From positions 2,302,631-2,366,630 of the forward strand of contig VXAI01000046.1 of the NCBI GenBank assembly GCA_013399305.1: 64,000 nucleotides of DNA. Direction: 5' to 3'. The notes beneath the pieces were generated by a model. The model saw nothing but the letters and a program-made list of their open reading frames with translations, searched no databases and was not told where the DNA came from. Below are positions 1 to 12,525 of the stretch, piece after piece. Position numbers and translations under genes: made by a program. This DNA comes from Rostratula benghalensis (lineage: Eukaryota; Chordata; Aves; Charadriiformes; Rostratulidae). Positions within the stretch are counted from its first letter, which is position 1; each line of letters begins with the position of its first letter.

Positions 1-1436
1 AAATTGGCAATACTGGTGATGCTCTCAGCTCCATTGCCTTGTCATCAAATAATCAGATTTTATAAGTTTCTGAGCTACATTAGAGATATATCATAGTGCT
101 TAGAAGCATTCTACTTGGAGCAGCTGAAAAAGTGGTATGATCTGATTTCACAGTCATATCATGATTTCAGTCCACACGAAGCAGGTATGGTGTACAGCAG
201 CTGGTTTAGGGAATTAATAGCTTGGCTGTGGAGTCACATTTCTATAAAGACAGATACAAATCAGAAATCTGCTGTGATGTAGCTGTGTTCCTACATCATC
301 TTCCTCAAAGATTGAGGGGTTGGAAAATAGCAAAAATAACTGCAGAGAGGAGATACCATTATACTCCAAAAGGGAGAGGAGACCACAGTCTGTGTGTGCT
401 GGCTGATGAAAACCACTACTGTTAGTTCCAGACCAGCAGTATTTTAAGGAAAAAAGTTAGTATAGTTCACAGGCTTTTGTTGTTACTTCTTTTTCTGATT
501 CTCATGCATTATCTTGACAATACAACATGAATTTTACAGAAGTTTCTGAAATATTAGAGATTCCAAACATAATGGAAAATGACGAAACATTACTATCGTT
601 TATACTAAATTCAGTTTAGTACAAGACATTTTCCTTTAATTTCTGCAAAGGGCTATCTTTATCCAGCAAACGAGCGTGGTGAAGCCAGACTGAGAGGGAC
701 GGACAAGGAAGAAAATGAAGGGCTAATAATGATATAAAGAGATTTAGACTTTAAGGAGTCAAGTCAATTTTCATTCTGACTGATCATAACCAAATACAAT
801 AATTGCCAGTTAAAATACCACTCCAAGAGGGCTCAGTGCTGTAAGCCAGCATCAGAAAAACGCAGCTTCAGCCATCATCCCGACTGATGTTAAGCAGGCT
901 ACTTTTCCAAACTAAGGATATGATGCTAAGTCATGAGCAATCAAATACAGAAATGATTAATTACTTTGATGGAACAATTCTATATATTACAGCCTGACAC
1001 TTTTCTGATAATCCCATCACTGGGGGCACCACACATTCTGAGCATAACAAGGAAAAATACCAGTATTTTGTTTTAGTAAGGCCTTATTAAAAGGTGCTAG
1101 TATTTCCTGACACTGAGCCGAGACAGTCACTTTTAATGCGATGAATGTTATTGGCTGAATGTCAGTTGCTATTCCAGCAGGTTTTATACTGGCATTCAAA
1201 GAATGAAGGAGAAAGTTGTACTTTCAGATTAATTCCTGCTCCTTTTTTTGCCAGTATGAAAAAACATATAGCTGGAAATTCAGAATATTACAGATCTTCA
1301 CTTCAGATACCCTGTCACAGACCTCAGGCACGTTTTGCTATAACTATCAATGAAATTACAGTTATTGATTGCCGCCACTACAATTCAACTTTTGGCCACT
1401 AAAAGCTGAAGCCACGTAAAATGGCTTGAGTTAGCA

Positions 1437-1520
1437 ATGGTTCATCAGGAAAAAGAAAACACCCTGTGTGTTATCCAAATGGTTCATCAGGATAAAGAAA
1501 ACACCCAGTGCCTTATCCAA
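1437..1520. repeat. Tandem duplication, 42-bp unit x 2
   Basis: Two adjacent 42-bp copies (1437-1478 and 1479-1520) both begin ATGGTTCATCAGGA and end TTATCCAA, with only a few substitutions in the middle. The repeat stops cleanly after two units, so it is a simple local duplication rather than a minisatellite array. Its few differences suggest it is fairly recent compared with the older CR1 stubs. Confidence 0.9.
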
Positions 1521-4500
1521 ACTTAACAAGTAGAAAGCTTTTAGAACAGCAATGAAAATTAGCAGTTCAGCGCACATGGTACCTGAATGGCAAAGGTAAG
1601 TGTTTGTATTGTAACATATTTACATCTATGCAATAAATACTGTCTTAACTACTATCTGATATTTAGTGATTATCTGAAACACCTTAGCTTCAAAATCAGA
1701 ATTTCTAAAATAAATTGCAAACAATAGTTACCTTTTTATTTGCCTAATTTTTATTCAACTTGCCATATTATCAATTAGAATACTTCCAAAAAGAATTCCC
1801 ATTTTTGATAATGGGAAAGCATGTCTTTCCAATGATTATATGAAAATATAAAAATGATTGCAGATCTTAATTTATACCTAAGTATCCATAATTATATCTA
1901 TATCTGAGTTTCTCTAGCTGTGTACAGCTAAAAGATACAAGAAAATGAGAAATGTATAGTTTATCTATACACATAATAAAGGCAAAATAAATACCAGGGT
2001 AGTCATTTTATATTATCCTTTTGATCTATAGGCTACCAGTGGAAGACATAATCTTTTATTTATATTATGTGAGGTAAAATTTTGAAACAGGATTTTCTGT
2101 GTCTATCTTCCTGCTCACTTCATAATTAAGCCTGTAGGGCTGCATGGTTTATTTTTTAATGCTGTACTTGTCAATTTCTGTTATCACTAATTTTAAGTTC
2201 ACAGCTCCATATATCATAAAAATATGAGGGCAAAACAATTTACATTAAAAAAACATTTTTAGTTGAAGGGGTGGCTAAGTTTTCCTGTGTGCTCTCTTGA
2301 AGATTTCATTTCAAGTAGTGCTGATTTACAAAGCCAGAGAGTACAAAGCTCTAGTGATATGCACTTTCCTCCACACCTCCATATCTTCCCCGCTCCATCT
2401 TTCTCCCTTTATATATTTATGTATATACGCACCAGATAAATTTTGCCTTCATTAGTATGTTAGCGTTTTTAATTTAGCTCCAAATTTGCTAACACAATCA
2501 GTCCTTCTGAGATCAACTATGACACTCACTACAAAAGAAAAAGCATCTCTTATTTTACACAAAACATTACAAGGTCAGATCAGCGTCTTTCATCTCTTCC
2601 CACCTTCACCAGACTGAACAATAGGCAGCAATAATCCTGTGATATCCACAACTAATTTATCCAGCAAGAAGACAGGTAGCACTCTGAACCGCACTGCTGC
2701 CTGCATAGGTGCAGTAAATAAGCAGCTTAATGGTAGCCTTTCAGGCAGGAGGGCAACATATCACAGCATGGCATTTTTATAATCTTCTTGGCATGCCTAC
2801 AGCCAAGAGCACATAGCTGAGCGTATGTTCCCTCTTCTGTCGGGCTGAGGATGCATGTAATCGTTAGATTGTGACACATTGTGCCTTTAAGCAAGTTTAA
2901 CTGTTTTATATCCCCTCTGATCTACAGCTTTGTACATCTGTTAAGTTGCCTCTTAAACTTCAGTCAGCACATCTGTGGATCCCATCTTTCTGAAGCTCAT
3001 TGCGTGGCTCAGGTTTTGCACGGTGTTTCTTTGTATCCGTCCAGTGTTTATTTGCAAGGAATACCTTTTGTATTAGGGTTCTTGCTGAACTGGAGCAAAA
3101 GACCACAGTTAAATCTATATGGGACATCTTCATCTCCAAAGAACTGAATGGGGCAGTAGGAACTTATTCCAATAATTTGAATTATTAACCGAAGTGAATA
3201 GTTACCTTTTCCCTATGTCTTTGAGCAGAGAGAATGTCTTCTCCCCACCCAAAAGATGTTTTGCTCTAGAGGCATAAAGGAACCAGTTACTGAACTTCTC
3301 TCACAAAGTCTCCTAGGAATACTGATGAAATAGGCCCAATTTTGTATGGATGCACTAATTTGCAGGTGTGCTTATTACCCTCTTAACCTCCCACTGATGT
3401 TGGCCAGATTTCAGATACTTTACATGTTACATGTCACCTAGTCTAGTATTTTGTCCTTCGGCACGAAGTAGCCCTGTACCAGCCAGCACTCTCTGAAACT
3501 ACTGCACAGAGCCTGATTCAAGTAGTGCTGGGTAGAGGACTAAGCCAGCAAAGCAGAAACCCCTTTGACTCCTAGAAATACTTGCAGAAATCCTCCCCAA
3601 AGGAGTATATATCAGCCATAATGGCTGCCTAAAAATCTCTGCAGAAAGGCTGATATTACATTTATTTTATGTCACTGTTGTGTTGTGTTATGTTGTGCAT
3701 TGAAAGCCTTCGTAGACATTGCAGGCCTATAGGAAGAATATCTGAATGCTTCCCAGAATAGCAGGACTGAATAATGCAGAGACTGAGTGATGACATTTAA
3801 ACATCCCTGTAAGAACAAACTCAAAGTCAGAAGGGCCTCACAGCCTCTACCATGCAGCCACCAAAAGGCAAAGATGCTATAGTAAACCTTAAGCAAAATT
3901 GTTATCTCTGCACATACCTGTCAGCTTGCTCTCTGCATTATTTTTTTCTTCAGGAGCTTTTCCAAGTGTTGGAGGAAATACTGGAAATAAATCATGTAGG
4001 TTATGAATCCTTAGATTTATTCCTACCTTGTATTGAAAGCTAGGAACTATTATTGTGTCGGTGAAATGTTACAAACTGTCCCCTATAAACTGCTAATTAA
4101 ATAGAAGCCTACGTTCAGCCAACAGTATCAGTGTATATGTGAATGTAGTTCTTGTCCCACCCCGAGGGTCAGTACGGCCCAGTTACCTGGACAGGTAAAG
4201 AAAGCACAGGAAAGTTCTCACACCAGTAGAGCAGTGGCTTTCCCAGCCAAAAATCACCATGGGCAAAATCTTACCTACACTGACATCAATGACAGAATTC
4301 TCAATTGCCTTTGTAATAAATAAAGTAAGAAAAACTCAGGCATTAACTATCTGCTAAACTGCAGGGTGGTTCTTTTGAGATACTACCCATGTGTGTGTAA
4401 AGTTTTTAGTTGCTGTTCTGCTAAGATACCAGTAGGGATCACAAAACTATTCACTATAAAAAACAAACCAAACCAAACCTCCAGGAAATTATATTAAGCT

Positions 4501-5159
4501 ACAGAAACTGTTTTTTGATTATTCTCAAAGTTGGGATTTTGTCCACTCTTCTAAAAATATCTCCACTTTACCTAGAGGCCCAAGAACTAAAATAGAAGCC
4601 TTCAGGTTAGACAAGATCGTATGAGACCAAAAGCAAGTCTATGAGGAAGTGTGTGTTTCTTAGCATTGCTCTGATGGAACAGTTCACTACCTAAAGGTGG
4701 AGTCTGCTGCTGGACGGAGTGATAAAGGAGAGGCTGCTGCCTAAGTTTCCTCAATAGGATCCTTTCAAACACTTTGGCATCCTGACAAATAACAAACATT
4801 TGATTTATTTGTGTTGCAGGATTACTAAGAGATGTCATCTACCTTTTCCCAACACAGACATTAAACTGTCAGGTTTGTCTCCTTAACCAACACTTAATGC
4901 GGCTGTAATACTTTGTTGCCCTGATGAGTTTCCTCTTTCTTCCCCTCTGATACCTTTCACCCTCTCCCCAAAATGATACTCTATGTTTATATATGATGTA
5001 TTTTCCAGAACACTGAGAACAGACTTCTTAGTGCAGCATCATTACCCCTTTGCTTGGCAGAGAAGTAGAAAAGAGCTTGTCTGAGCTGGCAACCATCAAG
5101 CTTTACAGTCTAACAAGTTCCACTACTATAATGAAAATCCAAAGACCTGGAAACAATAT

Positions 5160-5560
5160 ACAGAGCTTCCCTGACTAATTTTATTATGCAGACACACTTA
5201 ATAGCTCCTGTTACAATCACATTTATAGCAGGAAAACAGTACTGGATTGTGACTATCACACTAAATCGACATGGATTATCAGTCATTAAAAAGAAACAAA
5301 ATTAGCAGCAAGCAGTAATATTTTACACTTATCAAATCTACAGCTGGTCAAGGTTCATTACAATACTGTGCAATAAAGTCAGGAAGCATTGGCTCATTCT
5401 ACAGAACATTTAAATCTCTATTGTATTTGTGTTGGATATAATTTCTGATAGCAATAAAGCCTAATAAAAGTTACACCCCGATGAATAAAGTGTTAATAAA
5501 TTGACCCAAGACATTTAAATGGCTAATTATATTTGAGATAAAGGAGGATTCACTTGTTTC
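5160..5560. promoter_or_regulatory. Candidate conserved non-coding element (AT-rich)
   Basis: This stretch is rich in TAAT/ATTA cores, ATTTAAAT-type words and AATAAAG words, with no microsatellite or transposon signature and no open frame. Such composition is typical of vertebrate developmental enhancers bound by homeodomain factors, but this is inference from composition only. Plain AT-rich neutral DNA could look the same. Confidence 0.2.
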
Positions 5561-6964
5561 TGTAGATTGTTTGAAGCAGTACCCTAACCAGCTAACTAAC
5601 CAACTACAAAATTATTTTATATAAATAGATCTGTGATATAAAATATTAATATTTCTAGCTCCTTTTTCAATAGATTAATAATTAATTAGAATTTCTTAAC
5701 ACATTTCCTATTCATCAAAAGACTCATACCTCTCTTTAAAATGTCCAAGCTTTGCATAACTTAACTATTCCCTAGATTTTAAAAATATTTACACCAACTC
5801 TGCTTAGCTTTTCCACACGTCCTTTCAGTAATAAAAATGGGTACTTTATAATAAAAATAATAGTACCCTATTACAATACTAGTAATGGTATTACAAAATT
5901 TATGTAAAAAGACAGACCAAAAAGCATACTGTCCAGGTCAGGGTACTCATGCAGGTTAATTACTGTGATGGGCTTCCCAAGATCCCAGGCCTGAGTCTAA
6001 AAAAAGCCACCATACTTTGAGACTGAATCAAATTAGAGTAGACAATACATAATTCCTTCAAGTCATTCCATTCCCTATACAAAAAATACCATACAAATTC
6101 AGGAGAATCTCCCTCATATCCCACCATCATATATGCCAATGCTCAGCCCCTCTCCCCAGTCTTTGGGACCTTTCAGGTCACAGCTCCACAGATGACACCT
6201 GCTTGCACAGGCACCCACAGAGGCAAGGGCATCAAGAATGAACTGTAAAGCATTTAGGTTTGCCAGAGAGATTTATGAACAGGAGTTAATGAAGAGCAAG
6301 AGCCTGGCTGATTCTTGATCTGGTTTACTGCCTGACTGCACAAACAAACATGAGGGACAAAACCAATCAGAAGCAGCAGGTTCACAGAACAACTTCTTTC
6401 CATAGCGTTGACTGCTTAAAGTATTTCCCGAACTACACCATCAAGCTATGGAAATCTTTGGTGGTTTGCTTCTACAAACCACATCAGAGACAACAGCTGA
6501 AATTCTAGCAGGCCTCTGACATGAATGGAATTGCCCAGCAATGTCATTGATTTTCTGTGTGCTGCGTTCTAGATGCTGGAAGAATAGTGATTTATGTATG
6601 GAAAATGACTGGGGTGGTACAAGGTGGGGGGGAAATGACAAAGAATCAGTCTCTTAAAATAGGGGAAAAAAGACAAGAATTAATAAAATTGATGTGTTGG
6701 GTTTGGGGGGTTTTAATAAGTTGAAGGGAATTTTACATGGGAACGTGAAACAAAAGCATCTTGAAACAGAAAATGTTTTCCATGTTCTTCCCTTCCTTCT
6801 GTTCCCTAGCCCCTAGGATTGAACCAACTCAAAGGTGAAAGGCACTCAAGGATCCTTGAAGAACCTAAGAAAAAAGTACTAGTCCCATATTTTGAAATAT
6901 TATAGTTAAGCCTTTATGCTTTGTGTGACATCAAAACTACTAGACATCAAATGAAATCACAATA

Positions 6965-7003
6965 TTAAGGTCCCTTCCAACCCAAACCATTCTATGATTC
7001 TAT
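6965..7003 (+). mobile_element. CR1 LINE 3'-end stub
   Basis: The block AAGGTCCCTTCCAACCC followed by ATTCTATGATTCTAT is the typical avian CR1 3' terminus: conserved 3'UTR sequence, then degenerate 8-bp ATTCTGTG-type repeats. Only about 40 bp are recognisable, so this is a severely 5'-truncated copy, as CR1 insertions usually are. The sequence reads in the plus orientation. Confidence 0.8.
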
Positions 7004-10000
7004 TTGAGGCAAGTCGTTAAAAACCACCTTCACATGTATTCCTTACTGAGCTGGTCAATTCTTTATATGCACTGCAGTCTTAGGAAAGCCTGTCACTGTG
7101 ATATTGTATATTAACGTTTTACACACAGTATTAGACAGAATACCATCTCTCTGTATACTGCATTTTCTAATGCGTGGAAAAATCACCTTATGTCCTTCAG
7201 TGGAAGCATTCATATATCGAAGGAAAATGACATTAGGTAAGCTCACTAAAACCCAAATAGGACACTTATCTAAGGAAAATGCTTTCTCCATTGCAAGCCT
7301 GTAAAAACCTCTACGTTATTAACCTTGTCAAATTATGTTAGCAGATACATAAAATCTTTTATTAGTGATCAGGATGAAAAATAGCTGATAATATTTACCA
7401 TTAAAAAATTCTGCATGTTTTTAAAAGGTAAACACATAAATCACAGATGGCTAAAGTCACAGTTGTTACACTGCTCTTACACAAACATGTAGAAATATAA
7501 AAACTTCATAAAAAGCATAAGGCAGTCTAAGCCTAAATCAACATACTAGATCATGACTGGACAATCTTGAGTTCCTAGGTTACACATTTCTTGTGTAACT
7601 GAAGGTTTAAGATCAGGTACAGTAAGGGCAAACATTTTTGAACTATAGTTACTATTACTGAAATGAGACCAACTTTCCTCCATTTTCTACAGTTCAATGC
7701 AGAAAGACTGATTCTACACTCGGGAGCAAATGCTTATCCTGCTAATGAAATCAGTGTGAAACATCCAATTGATATTGCTGTTGTTAAATGGAATTTGAAG
7801 TGTCAATAGCTGCAAAACCAGTATTTACTTTTCCCCCTTTGATGTTTTTTCAAAATTCTGTACTAAAATCCCAAAAGCCTAAGGGTGTTTGTTCTTATTC
7901 AAAATAGCTTCAGTCTCATCAATGTGTTACCTTAATTCTTTGCATGGTGAATTTCCTTCTTAAAAGATATCTGCATTGTGTGTTTTCGCAATGGATTACC
8001 AAGCAGGTGTTAGATTTGAAACAAAGTACAAAGCAGAGACCAGCAAATAAGCTCCCTGGTAACATCCCATCTGCAGGGAATGCCCTGGCAGGCAGGGGAG
8101 TGGGTTCCACACTGGAACCTGCAGGGAATGCCCCACATGACTCTTCCTCAGTGCTGAATACAAACAGTAGGTTTTAACGAAGTTGTCATTACTTTGCTTT
8201 CCATTGACTGTCTGCCTAAGTATCCCCCAGCTGTTATATGGGCGTATAAATCCCTAAGAAAAGGAATTTGGGGAAGTCACTAAGGGGGTTTGGACTTTTG
8301 GAGTTACATATAACTATGTTCTATAGATAGAGTGGAAATACATTGCCACTTTCCCTCAGGGCACATAGACATATGTGCTGGAATCAGGTGTTTTGGTGCA
8401 GCTCTGCTAAGGCACAAAACATGGCAAGTTCAGTTTTATGAGCACAAGGATGCCAAGACAGCACCTTTATTTATATTTTTTTCATAAATTCGAAACTCTT
8501 TCAGACAAAACTCCTTTCCAGGTCTTTCTTGGGACCACATGCTAAAAACAGCCCAAGTTGTTTTCTTGGTCTGATGAAAAACTAAGGCAGCTTCTCCTCT
8601 GCTACAAGCTGTGTCTTCAATAAGTGCTTTACCTCCATCCACCCAGGCAAATGGTGAGCAAATGTTTCTCAGACTTCAGCCAGAGTGCAAGTATAGCTAT
8701 GTTTTAGTGTGGAGACTGCTCATTTGTTTCAGCTACTAATTTCCAATTCACAGCAGTTCAGATGAGTTGGTGGTTGTTACACCCACACACAGACAGAATT
8801 TAGTCCAACCACAGAAGTTTTTATGAAGACTACTACTCATTTCTGAAAAGTGATGTTTGGTACTGGTCTTGAAGGAAGATTTTTCTTTTTCCAAGTTCTT
8901 AAATTCTGGTGGACACAATATTGAATCCAGTCTCTCAAATGAGCGCTCACATAATTCAGAGATCCATCCAATGCAACCACAACAAAACCACAACTCACCT
9001 CATGGCCACAGAACAAGGAATTTTCTCTCTCCACTCTCTGTGCTAGAGGAGGGCTGCAGTCTCCAGCTTAGAGGAGGTGACTGGACAAGGCCATGAGCAA
9101 CCCCACCCAGCTCTGAAATCAACCCTCCTTCCAAAGGGTCCTCTCATCTTGAATTATCCTGTGGTCTTTTGGGTTTATTGGAGGTACTGGTATCACTGGA
9201 GGTGCACCTGCCTTTTCTTGAATCAGCTGAAGGTCATGAGCCTCTTTTTCCAGAGTATGACTACTGGTGGCAGGTGGGGGTGGGCAGGAATACCCAGGGC
9301 CAGGACAGGGAAACTACTCAACAACCAGGTATTATTCAGTCAGCACACAGCTAACATTGAGTGCAGGAAAGGCAACAGCAACAGTGGCTCTGCTCAGCTT
9401 GAATTCCCATTCATGTGTCTGTACAAACAGCAGCACAGGTCCTTCAGCACTGCTTTTCTCCACAGTAGGCCAAGCTTTTTAAAATTTATATCTCATAAAG
9501 AGAAATAAAGGAATAGTATATTTCCTACTTCTGAGAGAAATCTCCTTAAAGATTTGCTCAAAATAATAACTTTTTATTTTACTTGGAAATAGGGGAAAAC
9601 AGATTATTTTTATTTAATTGTCTTTAGCTTTCTAAATGTTAAATTACATAAAAACACAGTACAATACACCAATCACTTTAATGCACAATGTAGCACATTG
9701 CTTTGATTTTCCTTTTTAATACTCGCCACTCAGAGACTGCTTCAGGTTCTTAAATAATTGGGAAGACAACTGCAGCCCCCCCAGAATCCAGTGGTCATTA
9801 GCAGCTAAAGATTCTAAAGAGCTGCACTGCTCCAAGCAGCAGAGTGGTTTTATACTCTTAAAGAGGCAATTAATACTTGTGTATTGTTTTGTTCTCATCA
9901 GTTTGAGAATTGTCTGTGCTTTAGCAGAGGGCATTATTTATGGTCTAGTTTGCTGTCAAGCTGGATTCTTTGCTGGCTGATTGAGGTCTTCTGACATGTC

Positions 10001-12502
10001 TCATACAGAAAGAATACAAAATGGAAAAGAGAAAAGAAGCAAATAGTCTGTAGGCTCTAGTTCTGCTCCCCCTAAAATAAAAAAGTCCATTGGGAGTAAC
10101 CAATCAGTAGCACATTCCCTCATCATTAGCATCAGTACTGCATTCTCTACAGTACCTAGTTCTGCCTGGAAGACAAGCATAGAAGGGTGGGATTCTTATA
10201 TTTAGGCAATTAATATTATACTTAAATCACCACATATGTCTCTGCAGGACATGATCTAAAAAAGTGACCTCTGCTCTCCCTATACTTCCAGCTCACATTC
10301 TGACAACACTCGGGAATTAGTCTTTTTTTTCTGCTTACTTTCTATGGTATAAGATTCACTGCCATTTAATCCTCTAGCAATTCTTCTCGTAATACTAAAC
10401 ATGTTCATCTCTTCTGCTTCCAGTGGTTCTGATCTTGTTCTTCATCTGTTAGCTGGTCAAACTGGAGTGGATTGTGGCCACTGCCATCAGTATCTGATCT
10501 TTCCTCGAGAAATTCTCTCCAACCTACTAGTGCCCAGAGTATTCCTAGGGACCCTCGCTCTCTTTCTTTGTTATCCTTATTCTGGTCCACGTTCTGCTCA
10601 TCTGCCCCCTGAAGAAGTACCTTGGGGCATACAAAGGAAAGGCCTATATATTCCTGGCCAGGAATAATCCTGCCTTCTCTTTTCTGATCTCACAACTACA
10701 GACCCGACAGGCTTTCAGTTCAAGTGCTTTACACCCTGTTTCTTGCTTTCAATTTTTATTAATCAGCTGGGAGGATTTTCTGGAGTCTGATCTCACAGTA
10801 AAAAAGCCTGCATCTTCTCTGTATCTCACCTCAGAAACTGTCCCTTTTGTCTTATTCAGCTATCAAAGATTTGGTTGGCATCCTCAGGATTCTTTAACCC
10901 AGTCTTTCTTCAGATGTTAAATACTCATATTTGGTCAGAGTATTAATCAGGTAGTGCACTCACCAAAAAGGGTCATTTTAAAAATGAGCAATGTGCCATG
11001 GGGGATAGCTCAAATATAAGAGTAAACCAAAGTGGGGGCACCCATTCATAGAAGATAAGGTAACACCTGCCTTCTGTAGTATGTAGACATGGCTAAAATG
11101 AGCCCTGAGGGACAGCAGAAAGATGGAAGCAAGTGTATAATGCTGATCTATAGGGTGAAACAGTTCTCTGCTTTATCATCAACATCAGGTCCCAAGTGCT
11201 TTGTGCTGAAGCACTTTGGCATTGCAGTTCAGCTGGAAATCGCCCAGTTTTTCAAATTAATATTCTTCACTGACTGAGTGACTGAGTTCTTGTTACATCA
11301 GTTCTACAACTGCATGGTCACAGCTCCTTATGCATCACACAGAAAGGTGTCAAGCAAAGTATCAGCGGGGGATGAGCCAGATGTGAACACATTTAGGTCA
11401 ACTGAAGACATTCCTTTATGTATTCAAATCTGTAAAGTATGTATACACAAACATATTTTCCATAGTGTGTTGAATAAACATATGAAATTCTGTTTAGGGT
11501 TTCTTTTCTGAATAGAAGCAGCCAATCTTAAAAAAATCAAGCCACATAAAATTCATTCTAGATTATCACATAAGGTCTCAAACAAAGACTGTAATATTCA
11601 ACCTGCTAAATAATATTCTTTATGTTAGTTGAAAATTACTGGATTTGACAGAACTGCTTTACTGACTTGAAAATTACTAGAGTAGCAAGAGAGAACATGA
11701 GATCAACAGGATACTGACACCTCCTTGTATTTGTTTATCATTAAAGAAATTGTGGCACGTATAAATGTCCTAATATAAAAGTTAAAATCCCAGTGTCTCT
11801 TGAGATGACCTATAACATGCAAGTGCACGACACCGCTCTTATCAGATGCTACCTGCAATCAGTTGGTTCAGATACACATAAAATACTGCAGCAATGTTGC
11901 CTGAATATCCAAGACAACTTTAAAAAGTAGATATTCTCAATTTCTTGAGCCTAATGACAACATGTTCCTTTTCTACCTACAGTGTTGCTCCTCAGAAGCA
12001 CTCTGAATCCTTTAACATCAATCGAATACACTTCTAGGCACTTAAGTGAAATTTTACTTTTTCTTTCCAGAACTCTTTTCTTGGCTCAGAATTTTGTGGC
12101 AAAGTCTTACTCCATTTTAACCGCAGTTTTAACAAAAGTGGTTGGATGAGAAAAAAATTGGCTTTTTAAATACAAAACCAATTTTCAGCTTCCTGCTTGA
12201 GATTCAAAATTGTTGATACCAGACCAATTGATTTGAGCCCACACCCCAAACTACAATCCCAAGCAAGACACAGGAAGATCTATAGTCCAAATGGCCCCAT
12301 TCTGCCAGATAAGGAAAGCCAAAAATCATCAGTTGAAAGAAGAGTTTAAGAATAATAACCTAGAAATTACCTGGAAAGGAGCTGAAGTGCTTTCTGGTAT
12401 CTTGGGCGAGGAAGAGCACTAGCTTAATTAGACAGCGTTTGTGGGATGGAGTTTGTCTATGTATTTTGTTGCAGAAAGTCTCCATAACAGAGCATCTGAA
12501 CA
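7004..12502. other. Non-coding DNA, no gene recognised
   Basis: There is no recognisable gene. GC content rises around 8840-9500 and 10400-10690, and there several frames stay open on both strands (up to 143 codons at 9077-9508 plus, and about 94 stop-free codons at 10408-10689 minus). No domain, signal peptide or convincing splice structure was found in any of them, so none is called as a gene. A short repeat, CTGCAGGGAATGCCC, occurs at 8071-8085 and again at 8119-8133. Confidence 0.6.
8071..8133. repeat. Short direct repeat, 15 bp at 48-bp spacing
   Basis: CTGCAGGGAATGCCC occurs at 8071-8085 and 8119-8133. Between the copies lies a small inverted repeat, GGTTCC-acact-GGAACC (8103-8119). 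It has no recognised function and may be an eroded local duplication. Confidence 0.75.
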
Positions 12503-12525
12503 CCCCCCACCCCCCACCCCCCCCC
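12503..12525 (-). other. Putative G-quadruplex / i-motif tract
   Basis: The plus strand carries C runs of 6, 6 and 9 separated by single A residues. The minus strand therefore reads G9-T-G6-T-G6, enough for four G-tracts with one-base loops (the G9 run can supply two). One-base loops are known to favour very stable quadruplexes. Formation in vivo is inferred, not shown, and the tract could equally be a degenerate C-rich microsatellite. Confidence 0.65.

Larger units (their letters stand above)
1..6964. other. Non-coding DNA, no gene recognised
   Basis: AT-rich sequence with stops in all frames every few dozen codons; the longest ATG-started open frame is 88 codons (2881-3147) and has no recognisable domain. 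Two smaller items are listed separately: a 42-bp tandem duplication near 1437 and an AT-rich block near 5160. No tRNA-like or rRNA-like sequence and no recognisable transposon was seen here. It could be intergenic or intronic; the sequence alone does not decide. Confidence 0.7.

Noticed and set aside
8103..8119. GGTTCC-acact-GGAACC as a tRNA T-arm
   Set aside because: The loop is 5 nt instead of 7, there is no TTCGA B-box, and no acceptor, D or anticodon arm is present.
9077..9508. 143-codon plus-strand open frame, the longest outside CR1 and the gap
   Set aside because: No recognisable domain, composition not protein-like, and two other plus frames overlap it in the same GC-richer patch. 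Length is within chance expectation for six frames over 64 kb.
10405..10689. Stop-free minus-strand stretch (about 94 codons) with hydrophilic, coding-looking composition, opposite an 88-codon plus frame
   Set aside because: I cannot assign it to any family. A TTCTTCAG possible splice acceptor precedes part of it, but without RNA or conservation it cannot be called an exon. Worth a protein search.
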